Of a stretch of 64,000 bases of DNA, positions 27,973 through 36,727 are shown in pieces. The position numbers and the translations under genes were made by a program. The stretch lies in the NCBI GenBank assembly GCA_016707485.1, contig JADJHN010000002.1:1-64000 (forward strand). The letters are read 5' to 3'. Below the pieces are notes generated by a model. That model did no database searches. It was not told where the DNA came from and saw nothing but the letters and a program-made list of their open reading frames with translations. The stretch's first letter is position 1. Each line of letters opens with the position of its first letter. Source of the stretch: Lysobacterales bacterium (GTDB taxonomy: Bacteria; Pseudomonadota; Gammaproteobacteria; Xanthomonadales; Rhodanobacteraceae).

Positions 27973-28487
27973 CCCGACGCTCCGCAGGCATCGACAAGAC
28001 GGTCGATGGTCTGCAGCGAGAGTCGCCCGTGCACCTGGCCATCGAGCATCGCCGAGGGTGCGCAAGCGCAATTGCCGAGACAGTAGACCGCCTCCAGGGT
28101 GAGCGCGCCATCGGCACTGGTTTCATCGAAGCCGATGCCCAGCCGCGTCCGCACATGCGCTTCGATCTGCCTTGCACCCATTGCCTGACAGGCCTCGGCA
28201 CGACACAACCTGAGCACATGCCGACCCGGTGCCACGCTGCGGAAATGATGATGGAAACTGACCACGCCATGTACTTCGGCGCGACTGAGGTTGAGTGCCG
28301 CGGCAATCAGCGGCACCGCCGCGGGTGGCACGAATCCAAACTGGTCCTGGATGCCATGCAGGATTGGCAACAGGTTGTCCTGGCGCGCGGCAAAGGAAGC
28401 AATCACGTTGCCGATCGCGCTGGTCAGCGCCGCATCGATGTCTGCTGCGGTCGCGGATGCACTTTGACTGGTCGCGTGATTGGTCAT
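27969..28487 (-). CDS. fdsG: formate dehydrogenase gamma subunit (NuoE-like)
   Basis: [2Fe-2S] thioredoxin-like subunit, 172 aa, first gene of the fds operon. The NuoE helix bundle (LLPILHGIQDQFGFVPPAA) is followed by cluster ligands CRAEACQAMG and CLGNCACAPSAML, a four-cysteine pattern typical of NuoE/FdsG. GGAGG precedes the ATG at 28487 by a few bases and fixes the start. It overlaps fdsB by four bases. An upstream in-frame region of about 74 codons exists but has no ribosome site and no family similarity. The complex would be FdsG-FdsB-FdsA, with FdsD supplied from the distant copy. Confidence 0.93.
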   Translation of the reverse strand: MTNHATSQSASATAADIDAALTSAIGNVIASFAARQDNLLPILHGIQDQFGFVPPAAVPLIAAALNLSRAEVHGVVSFHHHFRSVAPGRHVLRLCRAEACQAMGARQIEAHVRTRLGIGFDETSADGALTLEAVYCLGNCACAPSAMLDGQVHGRLSLQTIDRLVDACGASG

Positions 28488-28555
28488 GGACTCCTCCGCC
28501 CGTCTGCGATGATGCTGCCGTGCCGTCGCCGTGTGCGGGCGGCTGCCGGCCTGCC

Positions 28556-29014
28556 TTACTTTGCTACCGGAGCCTCGGCCTTGCCACGACCGGTCAGCAC
28601 CACCAGATCGTAATTCCTTCCCGCCGTTTCCGGCGATGTCGACGGGAATGCGAGGCTGAGCGGTTCGCCAAGCACGTTGGTGACCGAATGTTCGGCGCGC
28701 TTGACCCAATTGCCACCGATCTTGTCGTAGAAACCAAGGTCGATCTTCAACGCCTCCTTGACGCCCAGCGTGCCTTCGAGCGGCGTCGCGGTCACCAGGA
28801 TGCGAAATGCGTTCTCGGGCTTCTTGTCGCCATCATCGCGAATTTCCGCTTCGGCTCCGGCTTCGACCACCATCGCCGGCTTGCCGATCAATTCACCGTT
28901 TCTCGACAGGACAAGATCGATCCGGTAGAGCTTTGCGGCGCTATCCGCAGCCTCGGCCATACCGCACAGGGACAAGGCGAGCACGACTGCGGTCAGGATG
29001 TTTCGGATGTTCAT
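28556..29014 (-). CDS. exported protein of unknown function
   Basis: 152 aa with a clear Sec signal peptide (MNIRNILTAVVLALSLCGMAEA, cleavage after AEA). The mature part is beta-rich: IDLVLSRNGELIGKPAMVVE, then AFRILVTATPLEGT, LKIDLGFYDKIGGNWV and a C-terminal YDLVVLTGRGKAE. The pattern suggests a small periplasmic beta-sandwich; no known motif was recognised. The start at 29014 has CTCCTG close upstream on the coding strand but no strong SD. It lies about 70 bases upstream of fdsG on the same strand and could be cotranscribed, though nothing ties it to formate oxidation. Confidence 0.7.
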   Translation of the reverse strand: MNIRNILTAVVLALSLCGMAEAADSAAKLYRIDLVLSRNGELIGKPAMVVEAGAEAEIRDDGDKKPENAFRILVTATPLEGTLGVKEALKIDLGFYDKIGGNWVKRAEHSVTNVLGEPLSLAFPSTSPETAGRNYDLVVLTGRGKAEAPVAK

Positions 29015-29160
29015 CAGGAGATACTCGTGTTTGGAAAGGATTGCATGATCGATCTGCGGCAGCTTGCGCTCGCGGACAGGATGATTGCGCATTGCGCCAG
29101 CTCAGACCCGCTGCCCGCCAGGTCGTTCCCGCTACGCGCGGACGCAGAAATACTGGTGAT

Positions 29161-30144
29161 TCAGCGCCCGCTGCCGTTCGGCGGGGCCCAGCGTTCCAGC
29201 GCTTCACGGGTGCGCGTACGACCCAATTCAATCACGCTTTGCGCACGATGGAAATCATAGAACGTGCAGACGTTGCGCGGGATGGTGACCAGCAAGTCCG
29301 GTGGCTGGGCGGCCAGCTTGAGTCGGGTGATGGTTTCCTGAACGGTGTCGAGCGAGCGCGACAGCAGTTCCAGGACGTTCGGCTCGCGCATTTGCGCGAT
29401 CGGCTTTTCACTGCGCCACAAGGCCGCCATGGCGCGAGCAAATGGATTGCCTGAGCGGGATTCGGCATCGCTGCCAGGATCGGCTTCGGGCACCTCGCCC
29501 GGCATGTCTTCGGGACTGGATCGCAATGGCCACGCCGGACTTCCATCCAGCGGCTCCGGTGCTGCATTGACGTCGACCGCAATCGTCGCCGCAGTGAGGT
29601 CACGCAAGGTCGGTGACACCGGCAGCGGATTGAGCAGGCCGCCGTCGACCAGCAGGCGACCCTGGTAGCGGTGAGGCCGGAAGATCGTCGGGATGGCGAT
29701 CGAGGCGCGGATTGCGTCGAACAGCGAGCCACGCGAGAACCAGACTTCGCGATGCGCATCGAGATCCACCGCAACGGCGGTGTAACTGATCGGCAAATCC
29801 TCGATGTTGACGTCGCCGACCTGTTCGCGCATGACGTTTATGATGCGATTGCCCTTGATGAAACCGCCGCCGGTGATGGTGATGTCGAGCAGCTTGAATA
29901 CATCGTAGCGGGCCATCGGCAGCACCCAGTCACGAAAGGCGTCGAGTTTCCCGGCAGCATAGATGCCGCCAACCAGGGCACCCATCGAGCTGCCGGCAAT
30001 TGAACGGATCTCGAAGCCTTGCGCGATCAGCTCCTCGACCACGCCAATGTGCGCATAGCCGCGCGCGCCGCCAGAACCAAGGACGAGGGAAATGGGAATT
30101 TTCGGCTTCGGCAGTGCGCCCATGATGGGGACCGGCTCGCTCAT
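29161..30144 (-). CDS. rssA: patatin-like phospholipase, RssA type
   Basis: Ser-Asp dyad lipid acyl hydrolase, 327 aa. Oxyanion loop GSGGARG at residues 23-29, nucleophile elbow GSSMG at 51-55 (Ser53), and the DGG catalytic aspartate in LLVDGGLLNPLP. The extra region after about residue 210 (EDMPGEVPEADPGSDAES...) is acidic and probably disordered, followed by a helical tail. No signal peptide, so it is cytoplasmic. The ATG overlaps the stop of the WYL regulator gene by ATGA, so the two are probably coupled. The symbol is by similarity to E. coli RssA/YchK and is tentative. Confidence 0.85.
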   Translation of the reverse strand: MSEPVPIMGALPKPKIPISLVLGSGGARGYAHIGVVEELIAQGFEIRSIAGSSMGALVGGIYAAGKLDAFRDWVLPMARYDVFKLLDITITGGGFIKGNRIINVMREQVGDVNIEDLPISYTAVAVDLDAHREVWFSRGSLFDAIRASIAIPTIFRPHRYQGRLLVDGGLLNPLPVSPTLRDLTAATIAVDVNAAPEPLDGSPAWPLRSSPEDMPGEVPEADPGSDAESRSGNPFARAMAALWRSEKPIAQMREPNVLELLSRSLDTVQETITRLKLAAQPPDLLVTIPRNVCTFYDFHRAQSVIELGRTRTREALERWAPPNGSGR

Positions 30145-31121
30145 GTCGGCGCTGCCTGGTAGCTGCCGATGGCAAGTTGCAGGAGGATGCGCATTTCCTC
30201 GCGCAACGAAACCGGCGAGACGATTTCGGCGTCCGGGCCATACTTGAGCACATCCATGAGCAGCTCGCGCGAGTTGCTGTAGGGCACCTTCAGCTCATAG
30301 CGGCCATCCGCCAGCCAGTGGCCTTCCTGCTGCGAATGCCAGTGTTCATCGGCTACCCAGCGCGCGGCATGCTCGGAAAAACGGATCACCGCCGTGGCCT
30401 TTGGCGCACCGGAAAAAATCCCGTAACTGGACGCGAGGTGAGCATTGAGTTCCTCGAGATCACAATCCAGAGACTCGACTTCACCCACCTTCGGGCTGCG
30501 CATGCGATCAAGGGCAAAACTGCGCAAGGCCTCGCGGCCATGATCCCATGCATCGAGATACCAGTTGTCGCGATAGTGGGCGAGGCGTTGCGGCGAAACA
30601 TCGCGCGTGGTCGGCGCGTTGGTCGTGCGTGCACGGTATTCGAAGGTCAGGCGTTTGCGACTGAGCAAGGCGCTCGACACGCTGCGGAACACGACCTGAT
30701 CGAGCTTGCGCGCGCCACTGGAGATGACGCGGATGCGCTCGACCGGCAAGGTGCGGCCACTGGCATGATCCGAAAGCAGGGTCTCGATGCGCGCGCGGAA
30801 CGGTGCCAACGCACCCGCCAGCACGCCGGGGTCGGAGCGATCGAGCAATTCGTTGAGGGCGAGCAAGGCGGCCAGTTCCTCGCTCGACAGCCACAAGCCG
30901 GGCAACTCGAAGCGATCGACTTCATCCCTGGCGTAGTGGATCGTGCCATTTTCCGGATCACTCTCGATGGGCGCACCCAGCGCATCGCGCAGGAAGGCGA
31001 CATCTCGATACATGGTCGCCCGCGAGCACTGCAGTTCCTCCTGCACGCGCTTGAGCGTGACCGGGTAACGCGCGGACTTCAGCATGCGGTGAAGCAGCAA
31101 GGTGCGTTCGTAGCGATCCAT
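30141..31121 (-). CDS. WYL-domain transcriptional regulator
   Basis: 326 aa. N-terminal DeoR-like winged helix (MDRYERTLLLHRMLKSARYP...LQCSRATMYRDVAFLRDALG) and a central WYL-type sensor domain (AHYRDNWYLDAWDHGREALRSF), followed by a WCX-like C-terminal region (VPYSNSRELLMDVLKYGPDAEI). Members bind nucleotides or other ligands and act as repressors or activators. Start at ATG 31121; an extension of 42 codons would run through the GGGAAT repeat and is unlikely. The gene diverges from soeA across about 200 bases, making it a candidate regulator of the sulfite operon or of the rssA gene it overlaps. Neither is shown. Confidence 0.88.
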   Translation of the reverse strand: MDRYERTLLLHRMLKSARYPVTLKRVQEELQCSRATMYRDVAFLRDALGAPIESDPENGTIHYARDEVDRFELPGLWLSSEELAALLALNELLDRSDPGVLAGALAPFRARIETLLSDHASGRTLPVERIRVISSGARKLDQVVFRSVSSALLSRKRLTFEYRARTTNAPTTRDVSPQRLAHYRDNWYLDAWDHGREALRSFALDRMRSPKVGEVESLDCDLEELNAHLASSYGIFSGAPKATAVIRFSEHAARWVADEHWHSQQEGHWLADGRYELKVPYSNSRELLMDVLKYGPDAEIVSPVSLREEMRILLQLAIGSYQAAPT

Positions 31122-31167
31122 GGATGTAAGGCGCCGACTGCAAGTGCGAATGCGAGTTTCGCATATT

Positions 31168-31266
31168 CGGGAATAGGGAATCGGGAATAGTGGGAAGCAA
31201 AGCGGACAGCGGCTTCGCTTCTGCCTTGGCTTCAACCCATTCCCCAATTCCCCATTCGATTCCCCC
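31168..31266. repeat. GGGAAT inverted-arm repeat element, copy 1
   Basis: Left arm (31169-31196) holds GGGAATAGGGAATCGGGAAT; right arm (31235-31266) holds CCATTCCCCAATTCCCCATT. The core of about 38 bases contains GCGGCTTCGC. It occupies the divergent gap between the WYL gene and soeA, so it must sit inside or next to both promoters. The plus-strand G-runs could fold as a quadruplex and the two arms could pair as a hairpin. Confidence 0.7.
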
Positions 31267-31320
31267 GCATGCGGATTAAGCGTTTACCATTCGTCGTTCC
31301 TGCCGATGCCTTGATGATCG

Positions 31321-34128
31321 ATGCCTCACGCTGCCCTCGACCTGAACACGCCGACTGCTGACGAGGTCAAGACGACGACGTGTTACATGTGCGCATGCCG
31401 TTGCGGCATCCGCGTGCACCTGAAGGACGGTCGCGTCCGCTACATCGATGGCAATCCGAAGCACCCGGTCAATCGCGGCGTGATCTGCGCCAAGGGTTCG
31501 GCCGGGATCAAGCAGCATTATTCGCCCGCGCGATTGAGCAAGCCGCTGCTGCGCACGGGTGAGCGCGGTGCCGGCGAGTTCCGCGAAATCGAGTGGGACG
31601 AGGCCTTGGCACTTGCGGCGCAGTGGCTTGGCGACATCCGCCGCCGCAATCCCGATGAACTGGCATTCTTCACCGGTCGCGACCAGTCGCAGGCGCTGAC
31701 CGCCTGGTGGGCGCAGCAGTTCGGCACCATCAACTATGCCGCGCATGGCGGTTTCTGCTCGGTCAACATGGCTGCCGCCGGCATGTACACCTTTGGCGGA
31801 AGTTTCTGGGAATTTGGCGAACCCGATTGGGAGCTGACGAAATACCTGATGCTGTGGGGCGTCGCCGAGGATCACGATTCCAATCCGATCAAGCTCGGCC
31901 TCGGCAAGTTGAAGGCACGCGGGGCAAAGATCGTCGCCATCAATCCGGTGCGCACCGGCTATGGCGCAATTGCCGATGAATGGGTGCCGATCAACCCCGG
32001 CAGCGATGGCCTGCTCGCCGGCGCTTTCATCCACGAATTGCTGCGCAGCGACCGTATCGATCTCGACTATCTGGTGCGCTACACGAATGCGCACCATCTG
32101 GTGATCCGCGACGCCGGCGCAGCGGACGATGGCTTGATTGCGCGCGACGCCGAAGGTCATGCGCTGTGTGCTTCGCGGGTTGAGGGCGAAGGAATCGTCC
32201 TCGCTCGTGCGAACGCGATCGACATCTCGCCCTTGGTCGTCGGCGAATGCACGCTGGCCGACGGCCGCAAGGCGGTGCCTTCGTTCCAGCTTCTGGCCGA
32301 ACGCTTCCTCGCCGACGAGTACGCACCGGAGTCGGTGAGCGCACGCTGCGGCGTCGATGTCGCGACCATCCGCCGGCTGGCCCGCGAACTCGCCGAAACC
32401 GCTTTCGACCAGGCCATCAGCCTCGACCAGGCGTGGACCGATGTCCACGGTCGCGAACACTCGAGCATGTGCGGCCGCCCGGTCGCCATGCACGCAATGC
32501 GCGGCATCTCGGCGCATGCCAACGGTTTTCACACCTGTCGCACCTTGCACATCCTGCAGATGCTGCTGGGCGCCATCGACACGCCGGGCAGCTTCCGCTA
32601 CCAACCGCCGTATCCGAAATCGGCCCCACCGCCGAATCGGCCCGGCAAATCGCGCAAGGACAACGGCAGCCTGGATGCTGGCCCGCTCGGCTACGTGCAA
32701 TCGCCCGAGGACCTGCTGGTCGATGCCGATGGCCAGCCGCGACGCCTCGACAAGGCTTATTCCTGGCAGCACCCGCTGGCCGCGCACGGCATCATGCAAT
32801 CGGTCATCCGCAATGCCTGGGCTGGCGACCCGTGTCGCATCGACACCTTGTTCATGTTCATGGCGAACATGGGCTGGAACTCGTCGATGAACACGATGGG
32901 GACGCGGCAGATGCTTTGCGACCGCGATGCCGACAGCGGCGAATACCGCATCCCGCACATCATCTATTCCGACGCCTACCTTTCCGAGACGGTGGCGTTC
33001 GCCGATCTCGTATTGCCGGATACGACATACCTGGAACGCCACGATTGCATCAGCATGCTCGACCGGCCAATCTCCGATGCCGATTGCGCGGCCGATGCGA
33101 TCCGCCAGCCGGTCGTCGAAGCTGATCGCGACGTGCGTCCGTTCCAGGATGTGCTGATCGATCTCGGCACGCGCATCGGATTGCCGGGCCTGCTGAAGGA
33201 CGATGGCACGGCGAAGTATCCGCGTGGCTTCGCCCAGTACATGGTCGAGCACGAGCGCGCACCCGGCGTCGGCATGCTTGCCGGCTGGCGCGGCGCGGAT
33301 GGATCGAAATCGGGTTTCGGTGAACCGAATCCGGATCAACTCGAACGCTACATCGAACACGGCTGCGTCTGGGAGGCGCGGGTTCCCGACGCCGGGCGCT
33401 ACTACAAGATGGCCAATCGCGATTATTTGACCTGGGCGAAGTCGCTGGGTTTCGTCGGTTCGACCGAGGCCATTGTCATGCAGTTCTACTGCGAAGCCCT
33501 GCAACGTTTCCGGCTTGCCGCGCTGGGGCATGGCGCGCAACAGCCGCCGGAAAGCGAACGTGAACGCGTTGCGCGCTATTTCGATCCATTGCCGTTCTGG
33601 TACGGGGACCTGGATTCAAGCGGTTCCGCACGCGAAGCCGACTATCCACTTTCCGCAATCACCCAGCGACCCATGTTCATGTATCACAGCTGGGGGTCGC
33701 AGAACGTCTGGCTGCGACAGATCGCGGCACGCAACTATCTGTACCTTAATCCACAAACAGCCGAGACGAATGGTGTTGGCGACGGCGACTGGATCTGGCT
33801 GGTTTCGCCACTCGCACGCATCCGCGTGCAGGCACGATTCCACTCGGCGACAGCGCCCGGGACCGTGTGGACGTGGAACGCGATCGGCAAGCGAAAGGGG
33901 GCGTGGAAGCTCGCTGCCAATGCGCCGGAGAATCGCGATGGCTTCCTGCTCAATCACCTGATCAACGAACTGCTGCCGCAGGATCGAAATTCGCCAAGTT
34001 GCGCGAATGCCGATCCGCTCACCGGCCAGGCCGCCTGGTTCGACCTGCGCGTACGCATCGAACGCGATCGGACGCCGCAGGTGGATGGCCACCGCATCGA
34101 AATGAACGGGACGAGGGCGATGCCATGA
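31321..34128 (+). CDS. soeA: sulfite dehydrogenase (quinone) molybdopterin subunit SoeA
   Basis: Cytoplasm-facing molybdopterin oxidoreductase, 935 aa, that oxidises sulfite to sulfate with SoeB and SoeC. N-terminal 4Fe-4S binding motif CYMCACRCGIRVHLKDGR with the last ligand in GVICAKGSAG. The MGD domains follow; GGFCSVNMAAAG offers the likely Mo-ligand cysteine, and MYHSWGSQNVWLRQI is in the C-terminal dinucleotide-binding part. No Tat signal is present, which favours SoeA over periplasmic DMSO or tetrathionate reductases. The operon partners (ferredoxin subunit and DmsC-type anchor) fit SoeABC. Stop overlaps the next ATG by ATGA. Assignment rests on layout and motif pattern; a polysulfide or thiosulfate reductase is the main alternative. 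Confidence 0.75.
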   Translation: MPHAALDLNTPTADEVKTTTCYMCACRCGIRVHLKDGRVRYIDGNPKHPVNRGVICAKGSAGIKQHYSPARLSKPLLRTGERGAGEFREIEWDEALALAAQWLGDIRRRNPDELAFFTGRDQSQALTAWWAQQFGTINYAAHGGFCSVNMAAAGMYTFGGSFWEFGEPDWELTKYLMLWGVAEDHDSNPIKLGLGKLKARGAKIVAINPVRTGYGAIADEWVPINPGSDGLLAGAFIHELLRSDRIDLDYLVRYTNAHHLVIRDAGAADDGLIARDAEGHALCASRVEGEGIVLARANAIDISPLVVGECTLADGRKAVPSFQLLAERFLADEYAPESVSARCGVDVATIRRLARELAETAFDQAISLDQAWTDVHGREHSSMCGRPVAMHAMRGISAHANGFHTCRTLHILQMLLGAIDTPGSFRYQPPYPKSAPPPNRPGKSRKDNGSLDAGPLGYVQSPEDLLVDADGQPRRLDKAYSWQHPLAAHGIMQSVIRNAWAGDPCRIDTLFMFMANMGWNSSMNTMGTRQMLCDRDADSGEYRIPHIIYSDAYLSETVAFADLVLPDTTYLERHDCISMLDRPISDADCAADAIRQPVVEADRDVRPFQDVLIDLGTRIGLPGLLKDDGTAKYPRGFAQYMVEHERAPGVGMLAGWRGADGSKSGFGEPNPDQLERYIEHGCVWEARVPDAGRYYKMANRDYLTWAKSLGFVGSTEAIVMQFYCEALQRFRLAALGHGAQQPPESERERVARYFDPLPFWYGDLDSSGSAREADYPLSAITQRPMFMYHSWGSQNVWLRQIAARNYLYLNPQTAETNGVGDGDWIWLVSPLARIRVQARFHSATAPGTVWTWNAIGKRKGAWKLAANAPENRDGFLLNHLINELLPQDRNSPSCANADPLTGQAAWFDLRVRIERDRTPQVDGHRIEMNGTRAMP

Positions 34129-35891
34129 CCCTGCCGCAATGGATGACCCTGGTCATCGTGATCGGCGCAGTCGCGCTGTTTGCCAGCGAAAAAGTGCGCA
34201 TCGATCTGGTTGCCCTGATCGTCCTTGTCCTGCTGGTGGTCCTGCAGCTGGTTTCACCGGCCGAGGCGCTGGCTGGTTTCAGCAACGAGGCGACCATCAC
34301 GGTCGCCGCCATGTTTGCACTGAGCCTCGGCATCGAGCGCTCGGGGGCGCTGGAGCCACTCGGGCGCGTGCTTTCCCGCATCCGCAAGCCGTGGCTGCTG
34401 ACGCTGGCCTTGATGCTGGCGATCGCACCGATGGGCGCCTTCGTCAAGAACATCGCCCTGGTCGCGACCTTCCTGCCGCTGGCCCTGCGCGTCTGCGCGA
34501 ACACCGGAACCTCGCCGGCACGCGTGCTGCTGCCGATGGCCTATGCCGCGCAGATGGGTGGCGTCTGCACCTTGATCGGCACCTCGTCGAACCTGCTTGC
34601 CGACAGCCTCGCGCAGCAACATGGTCTGGCCGGATTTGGCGTGTTCGAATTCACCCGCCTGGGCGCGCTGCTGGCCGTGGTCGGCATCACTTACCTGATG
34701 CTGGTCGGGCGCTGGCTGCTGCCGAAGGAAATCTCGCCGGTCGCCGCGGCCGAAACCGATATCGGCAAGTACGTCACCGAGCTCAAGGTCACCCCGCATT
34801 CGCCCCTTGTCGGGCAAACCATTGCCGATGCCCGGCTTGGCGAAAAATACAGCATCTACCCGCTTGAGCTGCTGCGCGGCGATCGTCACCTGTGGTCGCC
34901 GCGCTCGCAGGTGCTGGCCGTCGATGATGTGCTGCTGGTGCGCGGCGACTGGGACAAGATCGAAGAGTTCCGCAAGCGTGCCGATCTTGAAATCGATCCG
35001 GAAAACCGCTTCGGCCATGATCGCAAGTCCGCGCGCATCCTCGTCGAGGTGATGGTCAAGCCGGCCTCGACGATCGAGGGCAGTTCGCTGGAAGAACTCG
35101 ACTTCAAGCGCAACCACGATGCCATCGCGCTGGCCATCCACCAACGTGGACGCATTCTGCGCGACAAGCTGAAGGATGTGCGCCTGGCTGCCGGCGACGT
35201 GCTCTTGCTGCTGGTCAGCGAGGAAGCGGCGACCGCATTGCGCAGCGACGAGCGTTTCGTCGTCCTCAGCGAACGCGAGGACACCCGACGCACTTCCAAG
35301 CGCGCCGTCGCCGCCGTGCTGATCATGATCTCGGTGGTGGTCGTTTCCGGCCTGCACTGGCTGCCGATCCCGGTCGCCGCGATCGCCGGCGCTGTGGCCA
35401 TGGCCATTGCCGGGTGCTACGGGCGCAAGGATCTCTACGAAGGCATCGACTGGAAGATCATCGTCCTGCTTGCGGCAATCCTGCCGCTCGGCACGGCCAT
35501 CGAAAACAGCGGCTTGTCGCATACCCTGGTCGCGGCCGGCATGGGTGTCGTCGGCGAACATGGCCCGATGGCCGCCTTGCTTATGGTCTACCTGCTGACC
35601 GCCCTGCTCACGGAATTGATGGGTCACAATCCCTCGGTGGTGCTGATGATCGGCATCGCGATCACCGTGGCGCATTCGGTCGGTGCCGATCCGCGACCGT
35701 TCGTCGTCGCCGTCGCCTTTGCCGCGGCAACCTCGTTCGCCACGCCGGTCGGCTACCCGACCAACACCATGGTCTACTACGCCGGCGGTTATCGCTTCAT
35801 GGATTTCATGAAGGTCGGCATTCCGCTGATCGCGATCTTCTGTGCACTCTCGATGTACCTGATCCCCCTGTTCTGGCCGCTGCAGCCATGA
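34125..35891 (+). CDS. SLC13/DASS-type anion permease with two TrkA-C domains
   Basis: 588 aa. Membrane halves of about five to six helices each (residues 1-205 and 395-588) flank a cytoplasmic insert with two RCK_C/TrkA-C domains (LKVTPHSPLVGQTIADARLG and IEGSSLEELDFKRNHDAIALAI). Motifs AFVKNIALVATFLPL, GTSSNLLADSL in the first half and LTELMGHNPSVVLMIG, SFATPVGYPTNTMVYY in the second match the conserved Asn/Thr sodium and substrate sites of SLC13 carriers; close relatives move sulfate. It overlaps soeA and soeB by ATGA at both ends, so it belongs to the operon and may export the sulfate produced or import a sulfur anion. Substrate is inferred. Confidence 0.85.
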   Translation: MTLPQWMTLVIVIGAVALFASEKVRIDLVALIVLVLLVVLQLVSPAEALAGFSNEATITVAAMFALSLGIERSGALEPLGRVLSRIRKPWLLTLALMLAIAPMGAFVKNIALVATFLPLALRVCANTGTSPARVLLPMAYAAQMGGVCTLIGTSSNLLADSLAQQHGLAGFGVFEFTRLGALLAVVGITYLMLVGRWLLPKEISPVAAAETDIGKYVTELKVTPHSPLVGQTIADARLGEKYSIYPLELLRGDRHLWSPRSQVLAVDDVLLVRGDWDKIEEFRKRADLEIDPENRFGHDRKSARILVEVMVKPASTIEGSSLEELDFKRNHDAIALAIHQRGRILRDKLKDVRLAAGDVLLLLVSEEAATALRSDERFVVLSEREDTRRTSKRAVAAVLIMISVVVVSGLHWLPIPVAAIAGAVAMAIAGCYGRKDLYEGIDWKIIVLLAAILPLGTAIENSGLSHTLVAAGMGVVGEHGPMAALLMVYLLTALLTELMGHNPSVVLMIGIAITVAHSVGADPRPFVVAVAFAAATSFATPVGYPTNTMVYYAGGYRFMDFMKVGIPLIAIFCALSMYLIPLFWPLQP

Positions 35892-36715
35892 CCAGCCTGC
35901 CCGCAGCGGCCACGCGCAAGCTCGGTCTGGTCATCGATCTCGACACCTGCGTCGGCTGCCACGCCTGTGCCGTCGCCTGCAAGGAATGGAACGACGGCGG
36001 CTCCTTCGGCCCCCTCCCCGACAAGGACACCCACGGCCCCGAGCCCGAGGGGGTCTGGTTCAATCGGGTGCATTCGTATGAGGCAACGGGAATGGGGAGT
36101 GGGGAATGGGGAATGGCAACGGCAAAGTCCGAAGCGAAAAGCTCTTGCACCTCCCCTATTCCCGATTCCCAATTCCTGATTCCCGGCACTATCCACTTCC
36201 CCCGCTCGTGCCTGCATTGCGAGACGCCGGCGTGCGTGACGGTGTGCCCGACCGGGGCGAGCTACAAACGCGCCGAAGATGGCATCGTCCTTGTCGATGA
36301 GGACAAGTGCATTGGTTGCCAGTTGTGCGCCTGGGCGTGCCCGTATGGCGCACGCGAGTTCAGCGCGCAGCGCGGCGTCATGCAGAAATGCACCTTGTGC
36401 GTCGATCGCATCTACAACGAAACGCTCGACGAAGCCGACCGCCAGCCGGCCTGCGTGTTGGCCTGCCCGACCCGTGCACGGCATTTCGGCGATCTCGGCG
36501 ACGCGCAATCGGATGTGTCGAAGCTGGTCGCCGAACGCGGCGGCTACGCGCTGATGCCCGAGTTCGGCTACCAGCCGGTCAACCGCTACCTGCCACCGCG
36601 TCCGCGTCGCGATGCCAGCAGGGCGAATTCGCACCCGCAACCGGCCGCCGAAGCGATCGATACCACGCAGATGTCGCCCCTGCTGCGCTGGGTTGATCGC
36701 GTGCTGTCGCGCTGA
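35888..36715 (+). CDS. soeB: sulfite dehydrogenase iron-sulfur subunit SoeB with in-frame repeat insertion
   Basis: Four-cluster ferredoxin-type subunit carrying electrons from SoeA to the membrane, 275 aa. Cluster motifs: CVGCHACAVACKEWN, then CLHCETPACVTVCP, CIGCQLCAWACPYG, and CTLCVDRI with CVLACP, the full set of sixteen cysteines expected. Between VHSYEAT and HFPRSCLHC there is an extra segment of about 33 residues (67-100) encoded by the GGGAAT repeat at 36088-36185: MGSGEWGMATAK... ending FLIPG. Without it the protein would be about 240 aa, the usual SoeB length. The insert keeps the frame, adds one Cys, and lies in a loop just before the second cluster motif. Starts in the stop of the transporter gene. 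Confidence 0.82.
   Translation: MTSLPAAATRKLGLVIDLDTCVGCHACAVACKEWNDGGSFGPLPDKDTHGPEPEGVWFNRVHSYEATGMGSGEWGMATAKSEAKSSCTSPIPDSQFLIPGTIHFPRSCLHCETPACVTVCPTGASYKRAEDGIVLVDEDKCIGCQLCAWACPYGAREFSAQRGVMQKCTLCVDRIYNETLDEADRQPACVLACPTRARHFGDLGDAQSDVSKLVAERGGYALMPEFGYQPVNRYLPPRPRRDASRANSHPQPAAEAIDTTQMSPLLRWVDRVLSR
36088..36185. repeat. GGGAAT inverted-arm repeat element inside soeB, copy 2
   Basis: Left arm 36088-36116 has GGGAATGGGGAGTGGGGAAT and another GGGG, four G-runs with three-base spacers. Right arm 36153-36185 has CCCCTATTCCCGATTCCC. The core (36117-36152) shares GGCAAA, then CCGAA and CTTGCAC in the same order with the core of the element at 55702. The element is translated in frame as part of SoeB. 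Confidence 0.75.
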
Positions 36716-36727
36716 GATCAACCGAAG

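Noticed and set aside
31276..33540. 754-codon minus-strand frame opposite soeA
   Set aside because: Shadow frame of soeA with no recognisable domain; soeA on the plus strand carries the conserved cluster and molybdopterin motifs.
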